Source: Rheum nobile
Taxonomy: Eukaryota; Streptophyta; Magnoliopsida; Caryophyllales; Polygonaceae
Assembly (NCBI GenBank): GCA_027886185.1
Contig: WOAB01000840.1
Span: 62,001 to 126,000, forward strand
Reading direction: 5' to 3'
DNA length: 64,000 nucleotides
Shown here in pieces: positions 63,373 through 64,000 of this stretch (position 1 is the stretch's first letter; every line of letters starts with the position of its first letter). The position numbers were made by a program, and so were the translations under genes. The notes beneath the pieces were generated by a model. It made no database searches. It was given only the letters and a program-made list of their open reading frames with translations, and was not told where the DNA came from.

Positions 63373-64000
63373 TGATGAGTACCAACCCAAGACGCCGACG
63401 CATCAATGCCACGACACTCAAGCATCGACAATACTTCGATTCCAAGGCATCTATGCACCCGTCTATATCCAAGCCTTATGGCTTTTATCCCCTTTTCCCT
63501 TTGTTAGTTAAGACATGGATTTCCTTTACTTGGTGAGACGTGTGGAACCATGTGCCAATGGTGCCTAGTCCACCATTTTCCCTTTTGTTATGTCTTCATT
63601 TATGTTTTTGGGCCTTTCCTTGGGTGTGGACTTTCACTTGCATATGAAGCCAGCCCACTTGGAAAACCCTTGAGTATTTAAACTCCTCCTTGTCATCCTT
63701 GCTCATTAGTTGAAGAATTAAAGAGTGGCCAAAGCCTAAGGTAGAGTCTTAACTCTCATAGGCAGCCACTATCTTCTATCAACTCAAAACCTTCAACATT
63801 CAATCTCTCTTCATCGCATTCGAATCCATCAAACAAACAAGCACTTGTTCTAGTTTCCAAAGCTCAAGATCCCAGCCAAGAATCCTCTCTCCAAGAGGAT
63901 TCCTTGGCCCTCCTTTGTCTCGGCCAAACCGAGACCAAGACCTCAAGTTCTCAAGCTCTCTTCGTCCATCTTCCATCAAGAACACCTTGGAGCTACTTGG
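63373..64000 (+). mobile_element. Start of a gypsy-type LTR running off the window
   Basis: Begins at TGATGAGTACC within the preceding LTR. Contains a TATA-like box GAGTATTTAAACTCC (about 63672) followed by CT-rich leader sequence with repeats of the TCAAG/CCAAG type. The other end lies beyond 64000, so neither length nor target duplication can be checked. Confidence 0.5.

Noticed and set aside
1..64000. Endogenous pararetrovirus insertion
   Set aside because: All reverse transcriptases here sit in Ty1/copia, Ty3/gypsy or LINE contexts with integrase or LINE RNase H; no movement or coat protein signature was seen.

Overview
This window is transposable-element-dense nuclear DNA of a flowering plant. 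Evidence for that: plant-type Ty1/copia (Sirevirus, Ale-type) and Ty3/gypsy (chromodomain Tekay-type) retrotransposons primed by initiator Met-tRNA, a tRNA-derived SINE, an L1-type LINE with a plant-style RNase H, hAT and MULE MITEs, a MULE transposase with a SWIM finger next to an OTU protease domain, and a plant-mobile-domain (MAIN-like) gene relic. I found no convincing intact host gene. The species cannot be named from the sequence; a eudicot is a reasonable guess.

Layout. 1-7.8 kb: a decayed minus-strand Ty3/gypsy element; its 5' LTR was split by a 1.5 kb solo LTR, and related LTR pieces sit at its left end. 7.8-9.1 kb: another gypsy start (primer-site motif) and a small MITE. 9.1-14.2 kb: a 2.2 kb solo LTR with a perfect target duplication, a 759 bp tandem duplication that copied the last 12 bases of that LTR, and a 5S-rRNA-like Cassandra-type fragment. 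14.2-23.7 kb: a large inverted repeat (net arms about 2.15 kb) made of two Tekay-like LTRs head to head. The left arm holds a 4.0 kb Ale copia element and two hairpin MITEs, and the right arm preserves the empty sites. 23.7-26.4 kb: degenerate ~170 bp repeats, a SINE and a hAT MITE.

26.1-38.5 kb is a nest: a probable CACTA-like relic holds a 5'-truncated L1 LINE, which holds a complete 10,960 bp Tekay-type gypsy element (LTRs about 98% identical, TSD ATAAC). That element has an extra open frame between primer site and gag, with an N-terminal MGVCFS acylation-like motif and an acidic 30-bp minisatellite. 38.9-44.6 kb: a hAT MITE, a 1.3 kb solo LTR and gypsy fragments. 46.7-56.7 kb: a hAT MITE (TSD ATCACACC) holding a complete 9,600 bp Sirevirus (LTRs 1110 bp each, about 98% identical, TSD ATTTG) with gag-pol broken by one stop and an env-like ORF broken by in-frame stops. 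57.0-62.6 kb: convergent MULE transposase/OTU and plant-mobile-domain genes, both degraded. 62.8-64.0 kb: nested LTR fragments.

How the parts relate: the gag-pol frames are the retrotransposon machinery (capsid, protease, reverse transcriptase, RNase H, integrase) and nearly all are now broken. In the youngest elements every traced stop is TGA or TAG, as expected from deamination at methylated CG/CHG sites. All identities and counts are by eye.
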